Positions 1 through 5,491 of a stretch of DNA of 8,563 nt are shown here, in pieces. This stretch comes from SZUA-359 sp039809125 (GTDB taxonomy: Bacteria; Patescibacteriota; Saccharimonadia; Saccharimonadales; Saccharimonadaceae): positions 1-8,563 of the forward strand of contig JBDHUM010000025.1 in the NCBI GenBank assembly GCA_039809125.1. The letters are read 5' to 3'. Both the position numbers and the translations under genes were made by a program. Position 1 is the stretch's first letter; each line of letters begins with the position of its first letter. The notes beneath the pieces were generated by a model. It saw only the letters and a program-made list of their open reading frames with translations, had not been told where the DNA came from and did no database searches.

Positions 1-1773
1 TTCACGCTTGACCAGCTCACGGGTGAAGAATTCGAGTGTGTCGCCTTCTTCGACCTGCAGCTTTTTGGTGGTTTTAAGACTGAGTCCACACATTTCGCCC
101 TCAAATACTTCCTTAGCTTCAACTTGTTGGCGCTGCACACTAGCCACTTCAGCCTCGCCAACTTGCTCACCGCCGCGGAGTAGTCGTACCAGCAACCCAG
201 CCGTCACTTTGCCTTTAGTAACTTCACCGCCGCAAATCACTTGCTCTTTCATAGTGCGAAACACACCTTTAATTGTGAGGGAGCCAACTTCGGTTTCGAC
301 CACTTCAGGTGCAAGCAGTTCACTCATCGACTGACGAGCGTTGTCGAGTAGCTCATAAATTACGTTATACAGGCGTACTTGTACACGATCACGCTGGGCT
401 AGACGCTTCACCGCAGGCGGCAGCTGGACATTGAAGCCATAAATTACTGTGTTTGTGCCTCCAATCGCCAAACGAATGTCATTTTCGGAAATGTTTCCTA
501 CCCCAGTGCTAATGATATGCAGCGTTACGCCGCCTTCAGTATCGATCATTTTGAGGCTGTCGACAACAGAGATCAAGGATCCCTGAACATCAGCTTTAAC
601 AACCACATTAAACTCTTGACTGTCGTGTTGTTGCGTCATCATTTTCAGTAAATCGGCACCAGTAACATTCGTGCTCGCCGCCGCCTTTTCGCGTTCGATA
701 CGAGCTTTCTCGGTCATCGAGCGAGCCGTTTTTTCATTTTTTACTAGCATAAATCGATCACCAAATTGCGGCAGTTCTTTAAAGCCAGTTACCGTGACTG
801 GTGTCGATGGGCCAGCCGACACAATTGGACTGCCTTTGTAATCGAGTAGCGTGCGAACCTTGCCATACGACGTGCCCGCTACTAAAAAGTCGCCTGGTTT
901 TAACGTACCTTGTTCAACCAATAAACGTACCACCGAACCGCGGCCAGTCTCCATGTGTGCTTCAATTACCAAGCCCTCAGCAGGAACATCAATATCTGCG
1001 CGCAACTCTTCGAGATCAGCCGTTAGCAATACCATATCGAGTAGTTTATCGAGGTTATCACCGCGCTTAGCACTAATTGGCACCATAATTACGTCGCCAC
1101 CCCACTCTTCTGGGTTTAGGTTGTGTTCGCTCGCAAGCTGTGCTTTTACCATGTCAGGATTAGCCGCTTCTTTATCAATCTTGTTTATGGCCACTACAAT
1201 CTTCGCATGTGCATCGCGTGCAAAACGAATTGCCTCGACTGTTTGTGGCTTCACACCATCATCAGCGGCTACAACAATAATCACCACGTCTGTTAAGGCA
1301 GCCCCGTGCTGCCTCAAAGCAGCAAAAGCCTCGTGACCCGGAGTATCGAGCAGTGTAATGGGACGATCATTGCGTACAGTTTGATAGGCACTAATATGCT
1401 GCGTAATACCACCGGCCTCATCCTCAACCACTTTCGTGTCTAGAATCGCGTCAAGCAGACTGGTTTTACCGTGATCAACGTGTCCCATTACCGCCACAAT
1501 CGGTGGCCGCTCAGTAGCCTTGTCAGATACATTCCTCTCACGCACCGTAGACGCACTAGCAACTTCCCGTCGTTCTAGCACAACATCAATACCAAGTTCT
1601 TCAACGATGATTTGCGCCGTTTCAAAATCAATCCGTTGATTGATAGTAGCAACGATACCGTTTTTAAACAGTTCACCCACCAGTTGAACGACCGGCAAAT
1701 TAAGCGCCTCTGCTAGCTCGCCCACCGTGATTGAGTCGGCAATTGTCAGAACTTTCTGCGTGTTGTCGTCCAT
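1..1773 (-). CDS. infB: Translation initiation factor IF-2, C-terminal end cut by window
   Basis: IF-2 is a GTPase that brings initiator fMet-tRNA to the 30S subunit and promotes subunit joining. The frame is open from the ATG at 1773 to base 1 (591 codons) with no stop; the last visible residues (FFTRELVKRE) match the usual IF-2 terminus, so only a few residues are missing. An IF2_N-like segment lies at about residues 8-65. The G domain follows: G1 GHVDHGKT at 97-104, switch GGITQHI at 121-127, DTPGH at 143-147 with the catalytic His147, NKID at 197-200 and SAK at 234-236. Beta-barrel and C-terminal tRNA-binding domains fill the rest. The N-terminal extension is very short compared with the roughly 890 residues of E. 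coli IF-2, as in minimal bacteria. A Shine-Dalgarno (AAAGGAAG, 1780-1787) supports the start. It lies 61 bases downstream of rpsA and is probably cotranscribed with it. Confidence 0.97.
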   Translation of the reverse strand, partial: MDDNTQKVLTIADSITVGELAEALNLPVVQLVGELFKNGIVATINQRIDFETAQIIVEELGIDVVLERREVASASTVRERNVSDKATERPPIVAVMGHVDHGKTSLLDAILDTKVVEDEAGGITQHISAYQTVRNDRPITLLDTPGHEAFAALRQHGAALTDVVIIVVAADDGVKPQTVEAIRFARDAHAKIVVAINKIDKEAANPDMVKAQLASEHNLNPEEWGGDVIMVPISAKRGDNLDKLLDMVLLTADLEELRADIDVPAEGLVIEAHMETGRGSVVRLLVEQGTLKPGDFLVAGTSYGKVRTLLDYKGSPIVSAGPSTPVTVTGFKELPQFGDRFMLVKNEKTARSMTEKARIEREKAAASTNVTGADLLKMMTQQHDSQEFNVVVKADVQGSLISVVDSLKMIDTEGGVTLHIISTGVGNISENDIRLAIGGTNTVIYGFNVQLPPAVKRLAQRDRVQVRLYNVIYELLDNARQSMSELLAPEVVETEVGSLTIKGVFRTMKEQVICGGEVTKGKVTAGLLVRLLRGGEQVGEAEVASVQRQQVEAKEVFEGEMCGLSLKTTKKLQVEEGDTLEFFTRELVKRE

Positions 1774-1812
1774 GTGCCACTTCCTTTCTGCTACTCAGGC
1801 CAGAAGTGGCGA
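1774..1812 (-). promoter_or_regulatory. Hairpin covering the infB ribosome binding site
   Basis: On the minus-strand transcript GCCACTTC (1810-1803) is exactly complementary to GAAGTGGC (1783-1776), with one further G.U pair inside and a loop of about 17-19 nt. The 3' arm overlaps the GAAG of the infB Shine-Dalgarno and ends two bases before the ATG. The complementarity is seen directly; that it controls IF-2 translation is inference. Confidence 0.5.
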
Positions 1813-1834
1813 GAGTGAACGGGTTAGTTACTCA

Positions 1835-2911
1835 TTACTTTTTTTTCTTGTCGCTAAGACTGAGTGAAATCTTACGGTTCTCTTTGTCAATGTCGAGCAC
1901 AACAAACTCTTTACGCTCATTGAGAGTGAAAACTTTCTCAGGATCGACGCCTTCACCACTACCAAGTTCAGAAATGTGCACTAAAGCTTCAACTGCCGAA
2001 CTTATCTGTACGAATGCTCCAAATGGTGTAATCCGGGTAACCGTACCTTCCACCTTGTCGCCTTTTTTAAACTGCTCAACCTCATCGAGCCAAGGGTCTT
2101 TGGTGAGTTGCTTCATGCTAAGAGAAAGTCGTTCTTTATCGATCGAAATAATTTTCGCTTCGATTGTCTGTCCAGGTTTAACATAATCGCTTGGACTATT
2201 AACCCGCTCCCAACTAATCTCCGAGATATGCACCAAGCCCTCAATGCCATCAACATTTACAAAGGCGCCAAAATCAACAACACCCGTAACAACACCTGTA
2301 ATAGTGTCGCCAACCGCCAATTTTTCGAAACGTTCTGCTAGACCGTCTTTGATTGCCTCTTTTTCACTGAAGATCAACTTATTCGCCTTGCGATCGCAAT
2401 CGAGAATACGTACTTTGATGGTTTGACCAACGAGAGCATTGAGTCGTTGCAAAATCTCATCTTTGTCGGCACTACCAACACGTGGATAATGCTCGGCTGA
2501 AAGCTGACTCACTGGTAGAAAACCGCGAACACCTTCGTATTCTATTAATAACCCGCCGCGATTTGCATCGTATGGTTGAACATCAATGACTTCTTCGGCG
2601 GCCATTTTGGCGCTCGCCTCATCCCAACCCTTGTCTTTTGCCGCTTTACGTAGGCTCAATAAACTGTAGCCATTGTCGAGCTCGGCATCAACAACGCTCG
2701 CAGTTACACTATCACCAACCGCTAGCTTTTGCGAAAACCCAACTTCGCGGCGCGGAACAAATCCGACACCCTGCGCACCTAAATCAATCAGTACCTCGTG
2801 CTTGCGAACAGATAGTACAGTTCCCGTTATTACTTCTCCTGCCAGGAGTTGTTTTACCGATTCATCTGCTCCAGCAAGTAAATCATCCATTGTTAGTTTG
2901 GCTTGTGCCAT
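1835..2911 (-). CDS. rpsA: 30S ribosomal protein S1, four S1 domains
   Basis: S1 binds single-stranded mRNA and helps place it on the 30S subunit. The 358-residue protein has four S1 (OB-fold) RNA-binding domains at about 23-89, 104-183, 199-267 and 283-353. The last two are the most typical: both carry the FGAFV core followed by LVHISE (214-231 and 298-315). Domain 1 has GFVPRREV and domain 2 GFLPVSQL at the equivalent strand. E. coli S1 has six domains; four is common in Gram-positive and minimal bacteria. The tail is basic (DKKKK). The only purine-rich stretch upstream, AGAGAGG, lies about 17 nt before the ATG, so the ribosome binding site is weak, but the start agrees with the S1 N-terminus. 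The gene has its own promoter 84-112 bases upstream and leads into infB. A generic S1-domain RNA-binding protein is a remote alternative. Confidence 0.95.
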   Translation of the reverse strand: MAQAKLTMDDLLAGADESVKQLLAGEVITGTVLSVRKHEVLIDLGAQGVGFVPRREVGFSQKLAVGDSVTASVVDAELDNGYSLLSLRKAAKDKGWDEASAKMAAEEVIDVQPYDANRGGLLIEYEGVRGFLPVSQLSAEHYPRVGSADKDEILQRLNALVGQTIKVRILDCDRKANKLIFSEKEAIKDGLAERFEKLAVGDTITGVVTGVVDFGAFVNVDGIEGLVHISEISWERVNSPSDYVKPGQTIEAKIISIDKERLSLSMKQLTKDPWLDEVEQFKKGDKVEGTVTRITPFGAFVQISSAVEALVHISELGSGEGVDPEKVFTLNERKEFVVLDIDKENRKISLSLSDKKKK

Positions 2912-2956
2912 AAGTCTCTAGTCTAGACCTCTCTATTAAAATTGATATTACACAGC

Positions 2957-2978
2957 GACAATTCAAAATGAACCTGTC
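2957..2978 (-). promoter_or_regulatory. Hairpin in the rpsA 5' leader
   Basis: Within the roughly 77-nt leader between the predicted start site and the rpsA ATG, GACAG..TTCA can pair with TGAA..TTGTC, giving about nine pairs with one bulged G and a three-base loop. No T tract follows, so it is not a terminator. S1 represses its own synthesis in some bacteria, so a leader structure is plausible, but the role here is inference. Confidence 0.3.
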
Positions 2979-2994
2979 TCCACGATTAGTTTAC

Positions 2995-3023
2995 ATTGTA
3001 CAGGATTACCCTTAAAGAGTCAA
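2995..3023 (-). promoter_or_regulatory. Sigma70-like promoter of rpsA-infB
   Basis: Read on the minus strand, TTGACT (3023-3018) is separated by exactly 17 bases from TACAAT (3000-2995). Both boxes match the consensus at five of six positions. The start site is predicted near 2988. The promoter begins eight bases after the stop of the upstream LPXTG gene, and no terminator is seen between them, so read-through from that gene is possible. Confidence 0.75.
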
Positions 3024-3030
3024 AGTGTAC

Positions 3031-3558
3031 TTAAGCAACGCGACTAGAGTGGTGATAGGCAACGATAGAGCCAAGCAAAATACTAACGATAATTGCAGAA
3101 AATAAGGTTTCTGCCGGGCCAGTTTGCGGTAACGAATCAACACCGGTGTGTGGTATGGTTTTAGCCGATTCATTGGTTTCAGCTTGTTTAGCTTCTGCCG
3201 CTTTCTTAGCAGCCGCAGCATCTTTAGCGGCTTGAGCAGCTCGCTCCTCCTCTTGTTGTTTCTTTTCCTCAGCTTGTTTAGTAGCCTCAGCCTCCTTGGC
3301 TGCCTTTTCCTCTGCTGCCTTTTCGGCTTGCTCTTTTTCAGCTTGCTTTTCAGCGTTAGTTTCCTCAGTTGTATCGGTAGCGTTATCTGTTTTAGTGGTA
3401 TCTTTCGTATCCACTTTGGCGACATTTGTACCACCAATCTTGAGCTTACCCGCTATATACTGTTTCGTAAGATACACACCACCCAAAACTAAGGCAGCAA
3501 GTATCAATCCCACCACGATAAAACCAACTACTGAACCGCGTTCGCTTGATCGTACCAT
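3031..3558 (-). CDS. LPXTG-anchored, Ala/Glu/Lys-rich coiled-coil surface protein
   Basis: This 175-residue protein is built for the cell surface. A hydrophobic segment at about 9-30 follows a basic start (signal peptide or signal anchor; no clear cleavage site). A Thr/Asp-rich linker (44-67) leads to a charged Ala/Glu/Lys/Gln-rich helix (68-130) that should form a coiled coil resembling TolA-type stalks. A cell-wall sorting signal ends it: LPQTG at 143-147, a hydrophobic stretch (about 151-168) and a short tail with His and Arg. In sortase substrates the enzyme cuts between Thr and Gly and joins the protein to the envelope; no sortase gene is in the window. IPHTG at 135-139 resembles a second sorting motif. 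The start at 3558 is preferred over an in-frame ATG at 3573 because GAGG lies five bases upstream of it. The sequence is low-complexity, so family assignment beyond this is not possible. Confidence 0.82.
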   Translation of the reverse strand: MVRSSERGSVVGFIVVGLILAALVLGGVYLTKQYIAGKLKIGGTNVAKVDTKDTTKTDNATDTTEETNAEKQAEKEQAEKAAEEKAAKEAEATKQAEEKKQQEEERAAQAAKDAAAAKKAAEAKQAETNESAKTIPHTGVDSLPQTGPAETLFSAIIVSILLGSIVAYHHSSRVA

Positions 3559-3582
3559 GTTGTCCTCTCGCATTATGTTTGA

Positions 3583-3616
3583 ATTATACTATACCGTAAA
3601 AAATGATGTCTTGCAA
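3583..3616 (-). promoter_or_regulatory. Promoter of the LPXTG gene
   Basis: On the minus strand TTGCAA (3616-3611) is followed after 17 bases by TATAGT (3593-3588), which overlaps a perfect TATAAT (3588-3583) at 22-base spacing. The leader would be only about 20 nt and contains the AGAGGA ribosome binding site. Confidence 0.6.
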
Positions 3617-3639
3617 GCCTAGTTCACTATCTATATGGT
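3611..3639 (+). promoter_or_regulatory. Promoter of the ROK kinase gene
   Basis: The same palindromic TTGCAA (3611-3616) lies 17 bases before TATGGT (3634-3639) on the plus strand. The start site would fall near 3646, ten bases before the ATG at 3656, and no Shine-Dalgarno is visible in between, so the mRNA would be nearly leaderless. The -10 box is not perfect; assignment is tentative. Confidence 0.45.
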
Positions 3640-3655
3640 ATGTTACACTGCATAC

Positions 3656-4468
3656 ATGATACTTGCGGTCGATACAGGGGGAACTAAAACACTGGTGGCA
3701 GCCTACTCGGCTTCCGGCGATAAGCAAATCATTTCAAAATTTCCTACCCCCCTCGATACGCGCGATTACATTGAACAACTAACTCAAACTATTCTCGCCA
3801 GTAAGGTCACGCCACTCGATTGTATGGTTGTAGCGGTACCGGGGCTCATTGACGCTCACTCTATTATTTCGATCTGTCCCAATCTCGGTTGGCGAAATTT
3901 TGACTTATTATCGGCCCTAAAACAAGGGTTTCCAGACACACAAATTATACTGGAAAACGACGCCAATCTAGCTGGGCTTGGCGAAGTCCGCTCTCAAAAA
4001 CTCACTACTGGCACACATATCTACATTACAATTAGTACCGGTATCGGCAGCGGCATCATTATCGATGGCCGGATTCATCCAGCAGTGCGTCGCAGTGAAG
4101 CTGGCCACATGTTGCTAGAGTATGAGGGCAAACTGCAAGACTGGGAGCACTTTGCTTCAGGTCGAGCAATTGCTGACTCATACAAAAAAATGGCTCACGA
4201 TATTACTGATCCACATGACTGGGCAGCGATTGTCACGCGAATTGAAAAAGGCTTTTTGGCCTTGATTCCTCTCCTTCAGCCCGACTCTATTATTATCGGT
4301 GGTAGCGTTGGTACGTACTATGACCGATACATGCCACTTCTTATCGACACTCTGAAACAGAAATTGCCTGAGGTGGTGCCTATCCCGGAATTTCACCAAG
4401 CTATACACCCTGAGGAGGCTGTCATTTATGGATGCTACTACCACGGCATCGATACGCTCACTCCTTAG
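3656..4468 (+). CDS. ROK-family protein (sugar kinase-like)
   Basis: ROK proteins are ATP-dependent kinases of glucose, N-acetylmannosamine and related sugars, or sugar-sensing repressors. This one has 270 residues and no helix-turn-helix N-terminus, which favours an enzyme. The phosphate-binding loop DTGGTKT is at 6-12, the catalytic Asp is D102 in ENDAN, a second glycine-rich ATP motif STGIGSG is at 127-133, EAGHM with H151 is at 148-152, and the adenosine-side GGSVG is at 215-219. The cysteine cluster (CxCGxxGCxE) that normally follows GHM and holds structural zinc is absent; the segment reads LQDWEHFASG instead. The ATG at 3656 is chosen because an in-frame ATG at 3635 lies inside the predicted -10 box, and MILAVDTGGT is the normal family start. 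The substrate cannot be deduced. The next gene starts inside its 3' end. Confidence 0.88.
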   Translation: MILAVDTGGTKTLVAAYSASGDKQIISKFPTPLDTRDYIEQLTQTILASKVTPLDCMVVAVPGLIDAHSIISICPNLGWRNFDLLSALKQGFPDTQIILENDANLAGLGEVRSQKLTTGTHIYITISTGIGSGIIIDGRIHPAVRRSEAGHMLLEYEGKLQDWEHFASGRAIADSYKKMAHDITDPHDWAAIVTRIEKGFLALIPLLQPDSIIIGGSVGTYYDRYMPLLIDTLKQKLPEVVPIPEFHQAIHPEEAVIYGCYYHGIDTLTP

Positions 4469-4898
4469 GCTTCTGGTTCGCGACTACCCTGCTATTTCAT
4501 TCATTGAGGAAGATAATTACAAATGGCAGCCCGAGACAAAGACGGTAAGCTTTAGTTTACATCCTCCTAGTATAGGCCGTTTGTTACACGAGCTAGGACA
4601 CGCTTTACTCGACCACCGCACCTACCTCCGCGATATCGACCTATTGAAAATGGAGCGAGATGCCTGGCAGAAGGCTCGCGAACGAGCTGACTTTTACGGA
4701 GTTAGGGTTCCAGAATCTATTGTCGACGAGCACTTAGATTCCTATCGCGACTGGCTACATGCTCGTAGCACATGCCCTCATTGTCAAACCAATGGACTAC
4801 AAACCTCATTGCGAAACTACCGCTGCATTGAGTGCGGTACAGCTTGGACAGTTAACGAAGCTAAACAGTGTCAACTACGTCGCCGTGTCAACTCTTAG
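4428..4898 (+). CDS. Small HELGH metallopeptidase-like protein with C-terminal zinc ribbon
   Basis: This 156-residue cytoplasmic protein (no signal peptide or membrane segment) carries the zincin motif HELGH at 54-58 followed by H63 and an acidic helix around E76 (MERDAW). That arrangement recalls IrrE/ImmA (DUF955) peptidases, where HELGH is followed by an E-x-x-A helix, but the similarity is limited. The C-terminal part holds a zinc ribbon, C116-x2-C119 and C133-x2-C136, with CIECGTAW typical of such knuckles, then a basic end (RRR). A ribosome binding site (GAGGAGG) sits about ten bases before the ATG, inside the ROK gene, and the two genes overlap by 41 bases in different frames, which suggests translational coupling. 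The substrate is unknown; a regulatory protease or a zinc-dependent nucleic-acid-binding protein are both possible. Confidence 0.75.
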   Translation: MDATTTASIRSLLRLLVRDYPAISFIEEDNYKWQPETKTVSFSLHPPSIGRLLHELGHALLDHRTYLRDIDLLKMERDAWQKARERADFYGVRVPESIVDEHLDSYRDWLHARSTCPHCQTNGLQTSLRNYRCIECGTAWTVNEAKQCQLRRRVNS

Positions 4899-4904
4899 AG
4901 AACT

Positions 4905-4950
4905 AAAAAATCTTAGTCCATACCAATTAAATGGAATTAACTAAGATTTC
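4905..4950. terminator. Convergent (bidirectional) terminator
   Basis: AAATCTTAGT (4908-4917) pairs with ACTAAGATTT (4940-4949), ten base pairs, with CCAT/ATGG forming a possible inner stem. Read on the minus strand the stem ends in six T residues (4910-4905), so it fits an intrinsic terminator of the KGG gene, although the stem is AT-rich. On the plus strand the T tract is interrupted; it would be a weaker terminator for the ROK-metallopeptidase pair. Confidence 0.65.
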
Positions 4951-4970
4951 TTATTGCTTACGGTGATAGT

Positions 4971-5177
4971 TTAGACTGATTTTGAAACGTCTTTTTTACC
5001 ACGACGAGAGATTCGGCCACCCTTTGCACCAGCAATTCGAGCTAGAGCTGGGTTAGCAGCGAAACCACCCGTATGACCGTTGCGTCCACCTTTTGCGCCG
5101 ATTTTAGCGTAAAAGTTAGGATCTTTTGCCAAGTTTTTTGCAGCAGCCTTTTTGCCGCCTTGCTTCGTTCCTGCCAT
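4971..5177 (-). CDS. KGG-repeat small basic stress-type protein
   Basis: This 68-residue, strongly basic protein has two KGG motifs, IGAKGGRNGHTGG at about 26-38 and IAGAKGGRISRRG at about 48-60, spaced by one repeat unit. This is the pattern of the KGG (stress-induced bacterial repeat, Con-10-like) family, whose members are induced in stress or dormancy but have no proven biochemical role. The many Lys, Arg and Gly residues would suit nucleic-acid binding; that is inference. The start at 5177 is set by a perfect Shine-Dalgarno AAGGAGGA (5193-5186) at eight bases spacing. The frame stays open upstream to 5288, but those ATGs lie upstream of the predicted transcription start and are not used. 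It is a single-gene unit with its own promoter, regulated-looking leader and terminator. Confidence 0.85.
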   Translation of the reverse strand: MAGTKQGGKKAAAKNLAKDPNFYAKIGAKGGRNGHTGGFAANPALARIAGAKGGRISRRGKKDVSKSV

Positions 5178-5181
5178 TGCA

Positions 5182-5229
5182 GTTTTCCTCCTTATTAAAA
5201 AGTTTTCCACCTTATTTTTAGTGGAAAAC
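5182..5229 (-). promoter_or_regulatory. Attenuator-like leader structure before the KGG gene
   Basis: On the minus strand GTTTTCCAC (5229-5221) pairs with GTGGAAAAC (5210-5202) across a ten-base AT-rich loop and is followed directly by TTTTT, an intrinsic-terminator shape inside the leader. A second GGAAAAC (5188-5182) overlaps the Shine-Dalgarno region and could pair with the same 5' arm. The two pairings exclude each other. The stems are seen in the sequence; switching is inference. Confidence 0.5.
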
Positions 5230-5236
5230 CCCTCAT
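5195..5236 (-). CDS. Possible 13-residue leader peptide of the KGG gene
   Basis: The leader of the KGG gene has a short frame, MRGFPLKIRWKTF, with its own ribosome binding site (GAGG, five bases before the ATG) and tandem TAA stops (5197-5195 and 5194-5192), the second of which abuts the Shine-Dalgarno of the KGG gene. It covers the whole attenuator-like hairpin. A ribosome on it would melt that hairpin and end beside the next start. Frames this short arise by chance, so translation is a hypothesis. Confidence 0.35.
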   Translation of the reverse strand: MRGFPLKIRWKTF

Positions 5237-5269
5237 TATTTCCTCGCACATGTGGTGTGCTATGTTTCA

Positions 5270-5298
5270 ATGTTATCATATTGCTCATAGTTTGTCAA
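5270..5298 (-). promoter_or_regulatory. Sigma70-like promoter of the KGG gene
   Basis: A perfect TTGACA (5298-5293) is followed after 17 bases by TAACAT (5275-5270), four of six consensus positions. The start is predicted near 5263, giving a leader of about 86 nt. A small GCACA/TGTGC hairpin (5246-5260) lies at its 5' end. Confidence 0.7.
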
Positions 5299-5333
5299 CG
5301 TTTACGGATACCGTTTTTATGATTAAATAGATA

Positions 5334-5362
5334 TTGCAAGTATACTGTCTATGCTATATAGT
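5334..5362 (+). promoter_or_regulatory. Promoter of the candidate small RNA
   Basis: TTGCAA (5334-5339), 17 bases, TATAGT (5357-5362): the same two hexamers and spacing as in front of the LPXTG gene. The predicted start is a G near 5367-5370. It diverges from the KGG promoter; the two -35 boxes are 35 bases apart. Confidence 0.6.
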
Positions 5363-5368
5363 TATAGG

Positions 5369-5480
5369 TGCACCTGTTTGAACCTCAAAAGAAGGTTCAC
5401 CACAACAATTCTTCTCGCCTACTACGAGGGGCGAGAATGTGAAAGCCCCCATCTGCCAAGCAGACAGGGGCTTTCTTTAT
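5369..5480 (+). ncRNA. Candidate structured small RNA of about 110 nt
   Basis: Between the KGG gene and the next minus-strand gene lies a complete plus-strand transcription unit without a usable frame: its only ATG is followed at once by a stop. After the promoter come hairpin 1 (GAACCT 5380-5385 with AGGTTC 5393-5398), hairpin 2 (TTCTCGCC 5412-5419 with GGCGAGAA 5430-5437, ten-base loop with GAGG) and the terminator hairpin. I do not recognise a known family: it lacks the SRP RNA apical motif, is too short for tmRNA or RNase P, and does not have the 6S form. A regulator, or a 5' leader whose gene has been lost, are alternatives. Its 3' end would overlap the 3' end of the convergent membrane-protein mRNA. 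Confidence 0.55.
5441..5480. terminator. Intrinsic terminator between small RNA and membrane-protein gene
   Basis: GAAAGCCCC (5441-5449) pairs perfectly with GGGGCTTTC (5467-5475), with an inner TCTG/CAGA stem (5452-5455 and 5461-5464). On the plus strand CTTTCTTTAT follows. On the minus strand it starts 17 bases after the stop of the membrane-protein gene and can serve it too, with a poorer T tract. Confidence 0.85.
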
Positions 5481-5491
5481 CTCAAAGTAAA

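Noticed and set aside
851..1336. Open frames on the plus strand inside infB
   Set aside because: They are antisense to conserved IF-2 sequence, including G-domain motifs, and have no ribosome binding site or recognisable domain.
3012..3437. Arg/Lys/Leu-rich minus-strand frame overlapping the LPXTG gene
   Set aside because: It is a +1 shadow of the repetitive Ala/Glu/Lys codons; the other frame has membrane segments, a sorting signal and a ribosome binding site.
5178..5288. Longer N-terminus for the KGG protein
   Set aside because: The upstream ATGs lie before the predicted transcription start, the extra residues look unlike the family, and a perfect Shine-Dalgarno marks the start at 5177.
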